Positions 33,620 through 41,422 of a stretch of DNA of 64,000 nt are shown here, piece by piece; position 1 is the first letter of the stretch; the number at the start of each line of letters is the position of its first letter. The position numbers and the translations under genes were made by a program. Origin of the DNA: Streptomyces sp. NBC_00569 (GTDB taxonomy: Bacteria; Actinomycetota; Actinomycetes; Streptomycetales; Streptomycetaceae); the NCBI RefSeq assembly GCF_036345255.1, contig NZ_CP107783.1, positions 8,363,001-8,427,000 of the forward strand. The letters run 5' to 3'. Below the pieces are notes generated by a model. That model worked only from the letters and a program-made list of their open reading frames with translations. It was not told the DNA's origin and ran no database searches.

Positions 33620-34843
33620 TCAGCTGAGGCGTTCCAGCACCATGGCCATGCCCTGGCCACCCCCGACGCACATGGTCTCCACGCCCCACTGCGCGTCGCG
33701 TGTTCGCAGCCCGTTGATCAGGGTGGTCATGATGCGCGCGCCAGTGGCGCCGAACGGATGTCCCAGCGCAATGGCCCCGCCGTGCACATTGAGCCGTTCC
33801 ACCGGGATACGCAGCTCGCGCTGGGAGGCGATGACTTGGGCGGCGAACGCCTCGTTCATCTCGAACAGGTCGATGTCCCCGATGGAGAGACCGGCGTGGG
33901 TGAGGGCTCGGCGGGTGGCTTCGACAGGGCCCAGGCCCATGATCTCGGGGGAGAGCCCCGAGACGCCGGTGGCCACGATCCGCGCCAGGGGGGTGATGCC
34001 CAGTTCGCGTGCCCGGATGTCGCTCATGATGATCACTGCGGCGGCGCCGTCGTTGAGGGGGCAGGAGTTGCCCGCGGTCACCGTTCCGCCAGGTCGGAAG
34101 GCCGGCTTGAGTTGGGCGAGGGCTTCGATCGTTGTGCCCGGGCGGGGGCTGTCGTCGCTCACCATCATCGTTCCGTCCGGCAGTCGCACGGGGGTGATCT
34201 CCCGTGCGAAGAAGCCGGAGTTGGCGGCCTGGGCGGCCAACTGCTGGCTGCGCACGGCGTAGTCGTCCTGCTCCCGGCGGCCTACTTGACGCAAGCCACC
34301 TACGTTTTCGGCGGTCTGCCCCATGGCCAGGTAGATGTCGGGCAGTTGACCGTCGGCTCGGGGGTTGGTCCAACGTTGGTTGCTCAGGGCGTCGTTCGCG
34401 GTGCGCGCTCGCGCCTGGTCGAAGGCCGGGTTCAGTACGTCGTCGGAGTCCGCGCCGGCCGCTCCGAACCGCTGGTACCGGGATACGCACTCGACTCCGG
34501 CGCTGATGAACGCGTGACCTTCTCCGGCCTTGATGGCGTGAAAGGCCATGCGCGCGGTCTGCAGCGACGATGAGCAGAACCGGTTGACCGTGGTGCCGGG
34601 CACCTCGTCTAGGCCCAGCTGTACGGCCACACGGCGAGCCATGTTTCCGCCGTGCTCCCCGCTGGGCTCGGCGCAGCCGAGGTGCAGGTCGTCGATCTGT
34701 GTCGGATCCAGGGCGGGTACCTGGTCGAGGGTCGCGCGAATGGCGGCCGCGGCCAGATCGTCCGGGCGCACCTCCTTGAGGGAGCCCTTGAACGCGCGCC
34801 CGATCGGGGTTCGGGCGGCAGCGACAACGACGGCTTCAGGCAT
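33620..34843 (-). CDS. Acetyl-CoA C-acyltransferase (thiolase)
   Basis: The 407-residue enzyme has the thiolase active-site set: nucleophile Cys90 in VNRFCSSSLQ, NEAFAAQ, His in GGAIALGHPFGATGAR, and the C-terminal acid/base Cys in CVGGGQGMAM. It cleaves acetoacetyl-CoA or another 3-ketoacyl-CoA with CoA to acetyl-CoA. The frame runs to 35068, but ATG 34843 (MPEAVVV) is the family start. It is divergent from the soluble-binding-protein operon, with a shared operator-like core in its promoter. With acetoacetyl-CoA synthetase at 41419 it would finish acetoacetate breakdown. Confidence 0.93.
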   Translation of the reverse strand: MPEAVVVAAARTPIGRAFKGSLKEVRPDDLAAAAIRATLDQVPALDPTQIDDLHLGCAEPSGEHGGNMARRVAVQLGLDEVPGTTVNRFCSSSLQTARMAFHAIKAGEGHAFISAGVECVSRYQRFGAAGADSDDVLNPAFDQARARTANDALSNQRWTNPRADGQLPDIYLAMGQTAENVGGLRQVGRREQDDYAVRSQQLAAQAANSGFFAREITPVRLPDGTMMVSDDSPRPGTTIEALAQLKPAFRPGGTVTAGNSCPLNDGAAAVIIMSDIRARELGITPLARIVATGVSGLSPEIMGLGPVEATRRALTHAGLSIGDIDLFEMNEAFAAQVIASQRELRIPVERLNVHGGAIALGHPFGATGARIMTTLINGLRTRDAQWGVETMCVGGGQGMAMVLERLS

Positions 34844-34924
34844 GTGTGGCACCTCTCGGGGTGAGGGATGGCGGCGTGCGGGGCGTCGTGGCACAAGGCG
34901 TGCCTCGCACGCGTTCGATGCTAA

Positions 34925-34933
34925 ACGGAACGT
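34925..34933. promoter_or_regulatory. ACGRWACGT-type operator core, thiolase promoter
   Basis: ACGGAACGT lies 82 bases upstream of the thiolase start. It matches the core of three other sites in this cluster (35107, 39750, 50222). The flanks form only a weak inverted repeat here. The 34844-35164 gap holds two such sites and no gene. Confidence 0.5.
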
Positions 34934-35102
34934 ATTGAATGATTGCTGGCCTTGTGGGCGCGGTGGGCGGTCGTGAAGGCGGCGTATCCGTGCACTGGGC
35001 GCCTCTTGTGGTGCACATTTCACCAGGTCAAAGGGTGTCCTGGCTGATCGGTCGCGCCCTGCCGGCATGTTGCGTACAGGTGAAATCTCTTTTGCATTGA
35101 TC

Positions 35103-35121
35103 CTAGACGTTCCGTTTCGAA
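35103..35121 (-). promoter_or_regulatory. ACGRWACGT-type operator upstream of the NMT1-like/hydroxylase operon
   Basis: On the minus strand the site reads TTCGAAACGGAACGTCTAG. It matches 18 of 19 bases of the site at 50216-50234. It is also an interrupted palindrome, with CTAG and GTTC on one side and GAAC and CTAG on the other. It lies about 44 bases before the start of the first gene. Confidence 0.65.
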
Positions 35122-35164
35122 CGGCCTAGTGTGAGCGCATCTCATGGAGACAAGGAGCGCCCCA

Positions 35165-36028
35165 ATGACGGTGTGCTTTCGACAGGCGGTGTTTGTCCGG
35201 CCTCCCGTGTGCGTCGTCGCTGAGGAGCTGGAGTTCTTCACCGAGGCCGGTGTCGAGGTCGAGACCGTGTCGATCCAGTCGTCGCTGGATCAGCGGGATC
35301 GGTTGCTGAGCGGGAATGTCGACGTCGGTGTCACGGCCATGGACAACCTCGTGGTGTGGAACGCGGCCGGAGGGGATCTCCGGATCGTGGCCCAGGTCGA
35401 GACGACGACGCCCCTGCTGCTCACCGCCAACGCCTCGGTGGGCACGGTCGAGGATCTGCGGGGCAGGAAGCTTGGCGTGGACGCGCTGGCCAATGGTTTC
35501 GCGGTGGTCCTGCGGCACCTGCTGGTGGAGCACGGTCTGGCGCTCCAGGAGTGCGAGTTCGTGCCCGTGGGCGGGGTGCGGGAGCGCTTCGAGGCGCTGC
35601 GTGCCGGCAGCATCGATGCGACGTTGCTGGGCCCGCCACTGGATGAACTGGCCCTGCGGGAAGGTCATGTGGCGCTGTTGTCCGTGGCGGATCAGGTGCG
35701 GGACTTTCCGGGGCAGGGCATCGTGGCCGGAGCCAGGGCTTTGCGGGAGAGCGAAGGGCTCGTCCGCTACCTCAGGGCCCTGGAGGCGGCGCGCGTCTGG
35801 TTGCACGGCGCTCCGCCGCATGAGGCTCTGGACGTGCTGACCCGCGGCGGGTACGTGGCGGCGTCGGCGCGAGCCGCGCTGCGGACGCGGCCGGTGTCCC
35901 TGGCTCCCGAGCGCGCCGGACTGGCGCGGATCGTGTCGATGCGGGACGAGCTCGGCATGCTGCCCGACCCGGTGCGGATCGATGAGCTGTATGACGGTCG
36001 CCCCCTCGGTCTGGGGCTGCGGTCATGA
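35165..36028 (+). CDS. Soluble NMT1/SsuA-like binding protein without signal peptide
   Basis: The 287-residue protein resembles the NMT1/THI5 branch of periplasmic-binding folds: AEELEFFTEAGVEVETVSIQ, a VDVGVTAMDNLVVWNAAGGD ligand loop, and DLRGRKLGVDALANGFAVVL. Relatives bind pyrimidine precursors, sulfonates or aromatic acids. Unlike most, it has no signal peptide or lipobox: ATG 35165, with AAGGAG before it, begins directly at the first strand. It may therefore be a cytosolic sensor or enzyme rather than a transport receptor, and no ABC permease or ATPase is nearby. It overlaps the thioesterase gene by four bases. Confidence 0.78.
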   Translation: MTVCFRQAVFVRPPVCVVAEELEFFTEAGVEVETVSIQSSLDQRDRLLSGNVDVGVTAMDNLVVWNAAGGDLRIVAQVETTTPLLLTANASVGTVEDLRGRKLGVDALANGFAVVLRHLLVEHGLALQECEFVPVGGVRERFEALRAGSIDATLLGPPLDELALREGHVALLSVADQVRDFPGQGIVAGARALRESEGLVRYLRALEAARVWLHGAPPHEALDVLTRGGYVAASARAALRTRPVSLAPERAGLARIVSMRDELGMLPDPVRIDELYDGRPLGLGLRS

Positions 36029-36453
36029 CGGAAGAACTCCCGGTGGCGCAGAGCGTGCGCACCATGCTGGAGGGCGACCACACCTGCGAACTACTTGGAA
36101 TCCAGGTGGAGTTCGCGAAAGACGGGCAGTCGCGGGCCACGATGCGCGTACGGCCCGACATGGTGAACGGGCACGCGATCGTGCACGGCGGACTGGTGTT
36201 CTCGCTGGCCGACACCACGTTCGCCTGTGCGGTCAACAGCTACGGACCGCCGGTCGTCACCGCGAGCGCGGACGTCACCTACCTGCGTCCCGGGTCGCTC
36301 GGTGACGTGCTGGTCGCCGAGGCGGTGACCCGCGCCCGGCGCGGCCGCTCGTTGGTCTGTGACGTCACGGTGCGGCGCGGCGAGGAGATCATCGCTGAGT
36401 TTCGTGGACGCGGTGCGCAGCTCAAGGACGATCGCGGGCGCCCGGGCGGATAG
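36025..36453 (+). CDS. PaaI-type hot-dog acyl-CoA thioesterase
   Basis: This 142-residue protein has the PaaI signature: LGIQVEFAKDGQSRATMRVR, then HAIVHGGLVFSLADTTFACA with the HGG turn and the conserved Asp/Thr of hot-dog thioesterases, and later TASADVTYLRPG. PaaI-type enzymes release CoA from stalled hydroxylated aryl-acyl-CoA, protecting the CoA pool during aromatic breakdown. It is coupled (ATGA) to the NMT1-like gene and precedes the aromatic hydroxylase by 71 bases. Confidence 0.88.
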   Translation: MTEELPVAQSVRTMLEGDHTCELLGIQVEFAKDGQSRATMRVRPDMVNGHAIVHGGLVFSLADTTFACAVNSYGPPVVTASADVTYLRPGSLGDVLVAEAVTRARRGRSLVCDVTVRRGEEIIAEFRGRGAQLKDDRGRPGG

Positions 36454-36524
36454 ACGCGCGCTGTACGCGCACGAGTGGACAAGTCGTAACGGTACCCCCA
36501 AGTACCAGAGCCGCAGAGGGAGTT

Positions 36525-38063
36525 GTGGTGTCACAGGACTACGAAGTGGTTGTCATCGGTGGCGGACCCGTCGGGGCGATGGCCCTGGCGCAACTGGGGC
36601 ACGCCGGTGTCCGCGCCCTGGGAGTCGAGCGAGAGCCCGAACTGTGGCAGCAGGCGCGCGCCGTGCACTTCGACGCCGAAGCCATGCGGTCCTTCCAGGC
36701 CATGGGGCGGGGAGCGGAGATCGCGGCTCTGACCAAGCCGATGTGCGACTACCGCATGGAGAACGAAGCCGGCGAAACCCTGATCGCTCAGCCCACGGGG
36801 GAGTGGGGACCGCAGTCCTGGCACGGCGAGAATCTGTTTCACCAGCCCGAGATCGATGCGCTGCTGCGCGCGGAGGTCGACCGGCTCCCGAGTGTCGAAC
36901 TCCGCCTGGGCACAACCTTGATGGAGGTCGTGCAGGGCGATGACGTCGTGCGATGTCAGGTGCGGACTCCCGAGGGAGCAACGCAGACGCTCACGGCCCG
37001 CTGGGTGATCGCCTGCGACGGTGCCACCTCGACCGTCCGGCGCCTGCTCGACATCCCCACGGAGAACCTCGGGACCGATGATCCGTGGCTCGTCGCCGAC
37101 GGACGCCTGCACGATACGGACGGCATCAAGGGGGACATGGTGTTCCTCGGCCGCCACACCCGGCCCGCGCTGTGGATCAGGCTTCCCGGAGACCGGGCCC
37201 GTATGGAGTTCAAGGTCCTGCCCGGCGACGATCCGCAGGAGATCGCCACTGCGGAGGGCCTGGCCCGCATCAGTCAGGGCGTCCTCACGCCGCGGACCTT
37301 CGACCCCGAACGCGTGGCCGTCTACACGTTCCGCGCACGCGTCGCCGCCTCATGGCGGGTCGGCAACGTGTTCCTCGCGGGCGACGCCGCGCACCAGGCG
37401 CCTCCCATGTTCGGCATGGGCCTGTGCGCCGGACTGCGGGACGTGGCCAACCTGGTGTGGAAGCTCCGGCTCGTCGCGCTCGGGAGGGCCAGGCCGTCGC
37501 TGCTCGACACCTACGAGTCCGAACGCAGGGAGCACGCCAGGTACTGGGTCCACAAGGCGGCCACGATGGCCACCCTCATCCAGACCACCGATCCGGAGGT
37601 CGCGGCGCAACGTGACGCCTACATTCGCGCCCACCCGGAGGACTCGTACCCGGCGGCGCCCGCTCTCGGGCCGGGACTTCACACCGGCCCGGCCGACCGG
37701 CACGGCGGTCTGATATCCGCGCAGCCGATCCTGTCGGACGGGACCCGTCTCGATGATCTCGTCGGGCGCCGGTTCCTGTTGGCTGCGTCGCCTCAACTCC
37801 TGGCGGAACTGCCCGAGTTCGTGCGTACCGCGCTGGAGGACGAGCCCGAGGTCACGGTCCTCAGCTCGCCCCAGCATGTGAGCGCGCTGCTCGCGTCGCT
37901 CGAGGCGTCGGCTGTTCTGGTGCGCCCCGACCGCTACGTGCTGGGCACGGCGCAGACGCCGGCCGCACTCGAAGAGCTGGTCAGGCTCCTGCCCCTGGCG
38001 GGGGCTCAAGAATCCTGCGGCGAGGCATCTCCGCAAGGGGATGCGGCCGTAGCGCCCAGCTGA
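36525..38063 (+). CDS. FAD-dependent aromatic hydroxylase, MhpA/PheA family
   Basis: The 512-residue flavoprotein has the three class A monooxygenase motifs: FAD-binding VVVIGGGPVGAMALAQLGHA, the NADPH-related DG motif in VIACDGATSTVRRLLD, and the GD motif FLAGDAAHQAPPMFGMGLCA. It adds an ortho hydroxyl to a phenolic ring, as in 3-(3-hydroxyphenyl)propionate hydroxylase. The C-terminal 130 residues form the thioredoxin-like domain of this family. Start is GTG with GGGAG just upstream. The extradiol dioxygenase follows 30 bases later, so the hydroxylase likely makes the catechol that it cleaves. Confidence 0.92.
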   Translation: MVSQDYEVVVIGGGPVGAMALAQLGHAGVRALGVEREPELWQQARAVHFDAEAMRSFQAMGRGAEIAALTKPMCDYRMENEAGETLIAQPTGEWGPQSWHGENLFHQPEIDALLRAEVDRLPSVELRLGTTLMEVVQGDDVVRCQVRTPEGATQTLTARWVIACDGATSTVRRLLDIPTENLGTDDPWLVADGRLHDTDGIKGDMVFLGRHTRPALWIRLPGDRARMEFKVLPGDDPQEIATAEGLARISQGVLTPRTFDPERVAVYTFRARVAASWRVGNVFLAGDAAHQAPPMFGMGLCAGLRDVANLVWKLRLVALGRARPSLLDTYESERREHARYWVHKAATMATLIQTTDPEVAAQRDAYIRAHPEDSYPAAPALGPGLHTGPADRHGGLISAQPILSDGTRLDDLVGRRFLLAASPQLLAELPEFVRTALEDEPEVTVLSSPQHVSALLASLEASAVLVRPDRYVLGTAQTPAALEELVRLLPLAGAQESCGEASPQGDAAVAPS

Positions 38064-38093
38064 TCCCTTCCACCGCTACTTCTGGAGTTCGTC

Positions 38094-39050
38094 ATGTCTG
38101 AGAGTCCGATCAGTTCGGTGAGTCCGATCACGCATTTGCGGCATGTGGATATCGCGGTGCAGGACTATGAGAAGCAGGTGGCTTTCTATGAGGAGAAGTG
38201 GGGGTTGGTCAAGGCGGGGTCGGATGGTGATGTCACGTATTTCGCGGCGGAGGGTTCGCCGGAGCAGTATGTGATCCGGGTGCGTCGGGCGCAGGACAAG
38301 CGGCTGGACCTGGTGTCCTACGGGGCTGCGGACCGGGAGACGGTGGACGCGCTCGCGGTGCGGCTGGCCCGCGGGGGTGTGCGGTTGGTGGGGGAGCCGG
38401 ATGAGTTGCAGACGCCGGGGGGTGGTTACGGTTTCCGGTTCTTCGATGTGGAGGGCCGCACGATCGAGGTGTCGACGGAGGTGGCGGCGCGCAGGCATCG
38501 GCGGATCGAGGAGCGTGAGGACATTCCGGTGCGGCTGTCGCATGTGGTGTTGAACTCGCCGGAGCCGGAGAAGCTGCAGGCGTTTTATGAGAAGTATCTG
38601 GATTTCCGGCTGACGGATACGAATGTGCATCCGGAGCTGGGCGGGATCATGTGGTTCATGCGGTGCAATCCGCAGCATCACTCGATGGCGATCGCGCGGT
38701 GTCCGCATGTGTCGTTGCATCATGCGTCGTTCGAGATGCGTGGGCTGGATGAGTACATGCGGGGCAGTGGCCGGCTGATGCGGGACGGTGTGCACAAGGT
38801 GTGGGGTCCGGGCCGGCACCGGGCGGGGGACAACACGTTCACGTACTTCCATGACCCGAACGGGAACACGATGGAGTACACGACGGAGCTGGAGACGCTG
38901 GACGAGGACTCCTGGCATCCGCACCTGTATTCCACGGACGATCCGGAGACGTCGGATCAGTGGGGTACCTCGAACCCGATGAACGATTTCGTGTCCCGGG
39001 AGATGTTCAACGATCCCGACCGCGGCCTGTTCACCCCACCCCCCGTATGA
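38094..39050 (+). CDS. Extradiol ring-cleavage dioxygenase (VOC type, catechol 2,3-dioxygenase-like)
   Basis: The 318-residue protein has two glyoxalase-fold modules. The iron ligands expected for type I extradiol dioxygenases are present in the second: His150 in VRLSHVVLN, His209/210 in VSLHHASFEM, and Glu261 in GNTMEYTTEL. It would open a catechol next to the hydroxyls using Fe(II) and oxygen, after the MhpA-like hydroxylase. Its codon use stands out: many CAT, GAT, TAT, TTT and GTG/CTG codons, whereas neighbours mostly use C-ending codons. That suggests a different origin for this gene. Confidence 0.9.
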   Translation: MSESPISSVSPITHLRHVDIAVQDYEKQVAFYEEKWGLVKAGSDGDVTYFAAEGSPEQYVIRVRRAQDKRLDLVSYGAADRETVDALAVRLARGGVRLVGEPDELQTPGGGYGFRFFDVEGRTIEVSTEVAARRHRRIEEREDIPVRLSHVVLNSPEPEKLQAFYEKYLDFRLTDTNVHPELGGIMWFMRCNPQHHSMAIARCPHVSLHHASFEMRGLDEYMRGSGRLMRDGVHKVWGPGRHRAGDNTFTYFHDPNGNTMEYTTELETLDEDSWHPHLYSTDDPETSDQWGTSNPMNDFVSREMFNDPDRGLFTPPPV

Positions 39051-39077
39051 CCTGACCGCCGAGGCGGAGCCTCAGGT
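39050..39077. terminator. Weak hairpin between dioxygenase and TetR genes
   Basis: ACCTGA (39050-39055) pairs with TCAGGT (39072-39077), with GCC/GGC pairing inside. It overlaps the last codons of the convergent TetR gene and may end both transcripts. Confidence 0.4.
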
Positions 39078-39671
39078 CGCGCCGTCCTGGGGCGGATGCG
39101 CGGCGAGGCCCTGGATCCCCAGGTCGACGAGTTGTTCGGCAAGTGCGTCGTCGAGCGGGCTGGTTCCGAAGAGGAGGTGGAAGTAGACCGGTGCGTAGAA
39201 CAGTTGGGCTGCAGCGCTCGGGTCGAGGTCGGACCGGAAGGTGCCCTCGTCGATGCCTCGCCGCATCAACTTCTCGGTCGCCGCCGCGCGTTCATTCCAG
39301 AACCGCGAACGGAAGTTGGCCAGGATGTCGGGGTCGTACTGCCCCTCGGCGATGATCTGCGAGACCAGCTTGCCCTGCGGTCCGGCATAGCGAGAGATGA
39401 GCGCCTTGAGGTGTGCCAGGAGCGCCTCTCGTACCGGCACCCCTTCGGGGATGCGGGTGCTGGCCAGATGGTTCTCCATGAAGGCGTCGATGACGACGGC
39501 GCCCTTGCTGGGCCACCACCGGTAGATCGTCGCCTTGCTGACCTTGGCCCGCTTGGCGATCGCCTCCATGGTCAGCTTCTGCACCGTGATGGCGCGTCGG
39601 CCATCACGGACGAGCAGGTCCATGGTCGCGTCGAGGATTGCTCGGCGACTCGATTCGCTTCGTACAGCCAC
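39072..39671 (-). CDS. TetR-family transcriptional regulator
   Basis: The 199-residue protein has a standard TetR DNA-binding domain: SSRRAILDATMDLLVRDGRR, then LTMEAIAKRAKVSKATIYRW and WPSKGAVVIDAF. A helical ligand-binding domain follows. It is divergent from the FAH operon; the gap between them holds the perfect palindrome CGATACGAAACGTATCG. Similar cores lie at three other promoters in the cluster. It is the best candidate for the cluster-wide repressor, released by a pathway intermediate (inference). Confidence 0.9.
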   Translation of the reverse strand: MAVRSESSRRAILDATMDLLVRDGRRAITVQKLTMEAIAKRAKVSKATIYRWWPSKGAVVIDAFMENHLASTRIPEGVPVREALLAHLKALISRYAGPQGKLVSQIIAEGQYDPDILANFRSRFWNERAAATEKLMRRGIDEGTFRSDLDPSAAAQLFYAPVYFHLLFGTSPLDDALAEQLVDLGIQGLAAHPPQDGAT

Positions 39672-39745
39672 AGGCTCAAATTACCCCACGTCAGTACGCG
39701 CAGTCGCCCCACCAGAGGGCTTGACGTGGACGCATATTCATCAAA

Positions 39746-39762
39746 CGATACGAAACGTATCG
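39746..39762 (+). promoter_or_regulatory. TetR operator candidate upstream of the FAH operon
   Basis: CGATACG (39746-39752) and CGTATCG (39756-39762) form a perfect 7-bp inverted repeat around AAA. It lies 22 bases before the FAH gene start and 75 bases from the tetR start, placed to control both. Its core ACGAAACGT matches sites at 34925, 35107 and 50222. Confidence 0.75.
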
Positions 39763-39783
39763 AACTGCAAGGGAGAGAAGCTC

Positions 39784-40803
39784 ATGAAACTCGGTCGTAT
39801 TTCCGCTGCATCGCCCGACGGCGAACAGATCAGGCTGGTCGCCGCCCTGCCGGATGAGGGCAGGGTCGTCGACCTGGCCAGGGCCTACGCCCTGGGCCGG
39901 CAGGCGCAGGGAGCGACACCGGACGCGGCCCGGCGCCTCGCCGCGGCCCATTTCCCCTCGAGCATGTCCGCTGCCATCGCCGCGGGCCCCGCCTTCCTCG
40001 AAGCCGCCCACTGGGCGGTGGACCAGGCCGCCGATGACGCCTCGCTGCCCCTCGACAGCGTGAAGTGGGTGGCCGCCGTGGACTCGCCCGTCATCCGGGA
40101 CGGGCTGACCTTCCCGGAGCACATGAAGCACTTCCACGAGAAGGTGGGCGGCGGACTACCCAACCCCCAACTGTTCAAGACCCCGGGCTACTTCAAGGGC
40201 TCCACCGGCGTGAGCTTCGGTCACGACCAGGAGATCCCCTACCCCGCCTACTCCGAATACGTCGACTACGAACTGGAGATGGGCCTGATCGTCGGCGCGG
40301 CCGGCCACAACCTGACGCCCGACGAGGCCCGCTCGCGGCTCTTCGGCGTCACCATCTTCAACGACTTCAGTGCGCGCGACGTCCAGGGCCCCGAGATGGG
40401 CATGGGCATGGGCCCTCAGAAGTGCAAGGACTACGCGTACGGCATCGGCCCCTGGATCACCACCGTCGACGAGCTGCCCTCGACCGAGGGCCTCAAGGGC
40501 GTCGTCCGGGTCAACGGCGAGGTGTGGAGCGAGACCCGCGCCGAGGGAATGATCTACACGCCCGAGGAAATGCTCGCCTACGTCTCCATCGGCGACAACC
40601 TGCAGCCCGGCGACCTCATCGGCTCCGGGACCCTGCCCTACGGCGCCGGCCTGGAGATCGACAAGAAGCTCTCGCCCGGTGACGTGATCGAGCTCGAACT
40701 GGAGGGCGTCGGCGTACTGCGCAACCGCCTGAGCAGGGAGCCGGAGAAGGCGCCCTGGTGGCCCGAGGCCCGCCCCTACCCCTTCGGCACGCCAGAGAAC
40801 TGA
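39784..40803 (+). CDS. Fumarylacetoacetate hydrolase-family protein
   Basis: The 339-residue protein has the FAH fold: the metal-binding acidic pair in YVDYELEMGLIVG, the loop IFNDFSARDVQ with the conserved Asp, and the C-terminal LSPGDVIELELEGVGVLRNR. It carries an N-terminal module seen in the longer FAH hydrolases. Family members hydrolyse or hydrate acyl-pyruvates such as fumarylacetoacetate or fumarylpyruvate using Mg2+. The start has GGGAGAG upstream. It is the first gene of an operon with the cupin and acetoacetyl-CoA synthetase genes, consistent with a product acetoacetate. Confidence 0.88.
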   Translation: MKLGRISAASPDGEQIRLVAALPDEGRVVDLARAYALGRQAQGATPDAARRLAAAHFPSSMSAAIAAGPAFLEAAHWAVDQAADDASLPLDSVKWVAAVDSPVIRDGLTFPEHMKHFHEKVGGGLPNPQLFKTPGYFKGSTGVSFGHDQEIPYPAYSEYVDYELEMGLIVGAAGHNLTPDEARSRLFGVTIFNDFSARDVQGPEMGMGMGPQKCKDYAYGIGPWITTVDELPSTEGLKGVVRVNGEVWSETRAEGMIYTPEEMLAYVSIGDNLQPGDLIGSGTLPYGAGLEIDKKLSPGDVIELELEGVGVLRNRLSREPEKAPWWPEARPYPFGTPEN

Positions 40804-40834
40804 CGACGACCTGATGAGACCACGGGAGCACCAG

Positions 40835-41422
40835 ATGAGCAGCGCGCAAGTCCTCAAGCCGGTACGCCGCATCGTCACCGGGCACACCGCCAAGGGGCGT
40901 TCGACGATCGTCAATGACGGTCCGACCCCCAACGTCTTCGTGTCGACGGACGTCGAAGGGTTCGGCGCGATCGTGCCGTGGCAGACCGAGCCCGGTGACC
41001 TCAGCAACGACGACAACAACGACCCCGCCCCGGCGGAGGCCGAGGTTCCGATGTCCCCGAAGCTCGGCGGGACGGTGTTCAGGATCGCGAGCTTCCCGCC
41101 CGACGAGTCCTACAGCGACGCTGCCGCCGATTCCCTCTTCGGTGACATCGGGGGAGATCACGCCCGTGATGCCGCGCAGGACACCGAGGGCGACCGCCAC
41201 TTCTGGTTCCACCGGACCGACAGCCTGGACTACGCGATCGTCCTCGAGGGCGAGATCTGGCTGCTGACAGATGAGGAGGAGACCCTCGCCAGGACCGGAG
41301 ACGTGATCATCCAGCGCGGCACCAACCACTCCTGGGCCAATCGCAGCGATCGCACCTGCCGCATGGCGTTCGTCCTCATGGGTGCTCTGCCCGTCGGCAG
41401 CGCCGCCTCCGTCGTCTCATGA
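40835..41422 (+). CDS. Cupin-domain protein of the aromatic cluster
   Basis: The 195-residue protein starts with RRIVTGHTAKGRSTIVNDGP, a segment seen in cupin proteins of catabolic clusters. The C-terminal half contains the double-stranded beta-helix with motif 1-like DYAIVLEGEIWLL and motif 2-like GDVIIQRGTNHSW. The first cupin motif lacks the usual metal-binding histidines, so it may not be an oxygenase; a binding or isomerase role is possible. It overlaps the synthetase gene by four bases (ATGA). The exact reaction is unknown. Confidence 0.75.
   Translation: MSSAQVLKPVRRIVTGHTAKGRSTIVNDGPTPNVFVSTDVEGFGAIVPWQTEPGDLSNDDNNDPAPAEAEVPMSPKLGGTVFRIASFPPDESYSDAAADSLFGDIGGDHARDAAQDTEGDRHFWFHRTDSLDYAIVLEGEIWLLTDEEETLARTGDVIIQRGTNHSWANRSDRTCRMAFVLMGALPVGSAASVVS

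Noticed and set aside
38076..38924. 282-residue open frame antisense to the extradiol dioxygenase
   Set aside because: It is Arg/His/Pro-rich with no domain; it exists only because the dioxygenase codon pattern leaves the opposite frame open. The dioxygenase has all iron ligands.
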